From Vibrio europaeus (GTDB taxonomy: Bacteria; Pseudomonadota; Gammaproteobacteria; Enterobacterales; Vibrionaceae): a stretch of DNA of 64,000 nt. Shown one piece after another: positions 62,338 to 64,000 of this stretch; positions within the stretch are counted from its first letter, which is position 1, and each line of letters opens with the position of its first letter. The position numbers were made by a program, and so were the translations under genes. Where the stretch lies: positions 806,001 through 870,000 of the forward strand of contig NZ_LUAX01000001.1 of assembly GCF_001695575.1 (NCBI RefSeq). The letters are read 5' to 3'. The notes beneath the pieces are model-generated. The model had not been told where the DNA came from and did no database searches. It saw only the letters and a program-made list of their open reading frames with translations.

Positions 62338-64000
62338 TTAAATGCTGGCAGGAAGCGAGAAAGCAGAGAAGAAGTTAGGAACAAATGGGTTATTTTGCCC
62401 TTGCGTCTTAATGCTTAATTCAACCTGACTATCGTCATACACAAACTTCACAGTAGTATCTTGAGAGGTTGTCGATACTACTCTTGGTTCAATCAGTTTG
62501 AACCAAGCCCAGCTTCCAGTGAACTTCTCATCGGCTACCTGAGTTTCTTGCGCTTGTAGTTTGAATCCTATCGAGTCTTTGTCGACGTCTTTTGCTGACC
62601 ACGTCTGCTTGCTCCATAGCCTTGGGCCGTGTTGATAGCTAAACAGAGACTTCTCGGCAATGATCGAGAACTGAGTCAGGTTCGAGCTCATCTCCATCGC
62701 TTTGAGTTGGAACTGAAGCGTTAGGTTTTGCGGATCTTGTAAGAACAGCGCATTACGAATGTCCGTCGCTTTGCTAATCATCTGCCAAACATTAGGGTCA
62801 AGTGCCAACCCTGAGTTCGGTAGCAGCCCCGGCAAGAAAGGAGAACGTTCATCGGTAGAGAAACCTTTTAGTTTGCTCTGGTAGAACTTATCCAATACAC
62901 CATTACTCTTAAAGAAAGAGGCGACATCGCTCGTCGTTGCATCCACTGAAGCGGTTTTGTTGAATGGATAGTACGCTGCAATCGTATCTTGATAGGTTTG
63001 GAATACCTCGCTTTGCCAAGCCGTGTTGAGATAACCATGTGCCAGAAGCATCACCATTTCATTTGCCTGCGTAGTCACGCCATTAATGATGTCGAGTGAT
63101 AGTTGCGGCTGTTTCTCAGTTTGTTTTGCGACAGAGGAAACTGGGTTACTCACCTTTAGCTCTGCGGTCAGTGTAGAGAATGCAAGCTCCTGAGGTTTGT
63201 CTGAAGAGTAAAACTTCTCCAGATAAGTTTCTAGCTCAGTAAACTGACTCAGAAGTGTATCTATTGCTTTTGTACCCTGATCATTGGCTTCCACTTGCTG
63301 GTGGTAAGGCATAAAGGCAATGTAAATTTGACGAGCAGACTCTTTCTTGTCGGCATCTTGAGCCGGTGGCTGTGCTTCGCCTTCTTTGGCTTTTGGCACC
63401 TCAATTTCGACTGACGTGTATTTGCTGATCGTGCCATACAGTTGTGCTAATGGGTTGTTTGATGCCGTCGTAAGCACAGACAGCGTTGCCTTGAGTGAAT
63501 CGGCACTATCAACGTTATTCGCTTGAATATGAGCGGCAAAATCTCGCCAGTAATTGATGTAATCGTTTTGATACATCTGCTTCAGATCGCGACTAATACG
63601 GTAGAGCTCTAGCGCACTTGGCGAGCTACCCGCGACCCCTTCATACGCTTGCAATGCCTCAGTCAAAACAGGTGAACCGACAGAAAGATCAAGCTCATTA
63701 AAGCCTGACGGCGTATACAAGTAGGGTACTAAGTACCCCACATAATTTGGTGAGAAACTGAGTAGTTGAGAGAAGTTTGATCCTAACTCTTGACGTACAT
63801 CGACACGCTTAGAGTAAGTTGGTGAGTTTAAGATATGCTCATACAGCAGCGTCTCAACACCAGTTTGGTTGATCACTTTCTTAGCTAGTTTCTCTAGATC
63901 AAAATTGGCTTTAGTTGGCACCAAATCTTGAGTGAATACGTCATCAAGCAAAATTTTAAGCTGAGCAAGGTTTACACTGTCTGCTTCGCCTTGGTCAGTC
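62338..64000 (-). CDS. tssM: Type VI secretion system membrane subunit TssM (IcmF), C-terminal part
   Basis: The frame is open to the window edge; the apparent start at 63951 is an internal TTG, and sequence before it continues in frame. About 550 residues of the periplasmic C-terminal domain are present: the T6SS-specific Y-Q-N-D-Y-I-N-Y-W-R-D-F (about residue 110-125 of this part) and F-R-x-A-x-x-I type helix pattern are recognised, and no transmembrane helix remains. TssM spans the inner membrane and joins TssJ to the TssL complex. The rest of the T6SS locus lies beyond the right edge. Confidence 0.82.
   Translation of the reverse strand, partial: TDQGEADSVNLAQLKILLDDVFTQDLVPTKANFDLEKLAKKVINQTGVETLLYEHILNSPTYSKRVDVRQELGSNFSQLLSFSPNYVGYLVPYLYTPSGFNELDLSVGSPVLTEALQAYEGVAGSSPSALELYRISRDLKQMYQNDYINYWRDFAAHIQANNVDSADSLKATLSVLTTASNNPLAQLYGTISKYTSVEIEVPKAKEGEAQPPAQDADKKESARQIYIAFMPYHQQVEANDQGTKAIDTLLSQFTELETYLEKFYSSDKPQELAFSTLTAELKVSNPVSSVAKQTEKQPQLSLDIINGVTTQANEMVMLLAHGYLNTAWQSEVFQTYQDTIAAYYPFNKTASVDATTSDVASFFKSNGVLDKFYQSKLKGFSTDERSPFLPGLLPNSGLALDPNVWQMISKATDIRNALFLQDPQNLTLQFQLKAMEMSSNLTQFSIIAEKSLFSYQHGPRLWSKQTWSAKDVDKDSIGFKLQAQETQVADEKFTGSWAWFKLIEPRVVSTTSQDTTVKFVYDDSQVELSIKTQGQNNPFVPNFFSAFSLPASI

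Noticed and set aside
1..64000. tRNA, rRNA, CRISPR array, prophage, replication origin
   Set aside because: No supporting sequence signs were seen in any part of the window.

Overview
The window looks like chromosome 1 of a Vibrio or close relative. The gene content and order from the hut genes through relV, tpm, purT, cdd, sbcB, the cystine carrier, cobTSU, astE and btuCD match what I remember of the V. cholerae VC1202-VC1245 neighbourhood. A secreted trypsin-like protease with a GlyGly-CTERM tail, several c-di-GMP enzymes, a Rof protein and a T6SS TssM at the right edge fit the same group. The species cannot be fixed from sequence reading alone.

Layout. 0-2.4 kb: a membrane methyltransferase, a secreted protease and a decayed transposase fragment. 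2.5-9.2 kb: histidine utilisation, transcribed hutC-hutI-hutG-hutH-hutU, with HutC-like palindromes before hutI and hutC; HutU and HutH are not the usual gammaproteobacterial forms. 9.4-19.5 kb: housekeeping and signalling genes (Spo0M-like, DUF3187, RelV alarmone synthetase, Tpm, PurT with a PurR box, an HD-GYP protein, Cdd with a CRP/CytR-type promoter, an LrgAB pair, exonuclease I). 19.5-21.6 kb: an AT-rich accessory patch with a CxxC/HNH-like gene broken or shifted at an A8 run and a PD-(D/E)XK nuclease-like gene. 21.9-33.1 kb: cystine carrier, a Rossmann oxidoreductase, an unlisted 28-codon gene with an excellent ribosome site, a B12 salvage operon (FMN protein-cobT-cobS-cobU-cobC, then an M3 peptidase), astE and btuCD.

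33.1-33.4 kb holds the most unusual non-coding signal: a near-consensus sigma-54 promoter followed by a 5' hairpin and a strong intrinsic terminator with no convincing ORF, i.e. a candidate sigma-54-dependent small RNA that is not Qrr. 33.4-48.3 kb carries a MazG-like hydrolase, a GAF-GGDEF cyclase, an MFS/LysR divergent pair, a ModF-like double ABC ATPase, Rof, a glutaredoxin, YgjP-like protease, RlmF, a PilW-like lipoprotein, MetA with met boxes, and a soluble PAS-PAS chemoreceptor. 48.5-53.9 kb: MarC and a TolC-HlyD-ABC2-ABC2 export operon without an ATPase. 54.1-58.1 kb: an ElaA-type acetyltransferase and a tctC-tctB-tctA tricarboxylate carrier. 58.5-64 kb: a 1048-residue sensor HD-GYP protein convergent with a T6SS tail of tssM plus a protein kinase-like gene.

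No tRNA, rRNA, CRISPR array, prophage or complete insertion sequence was seen. Family assignments rest on motif recognition and memory of family members; no search was run.
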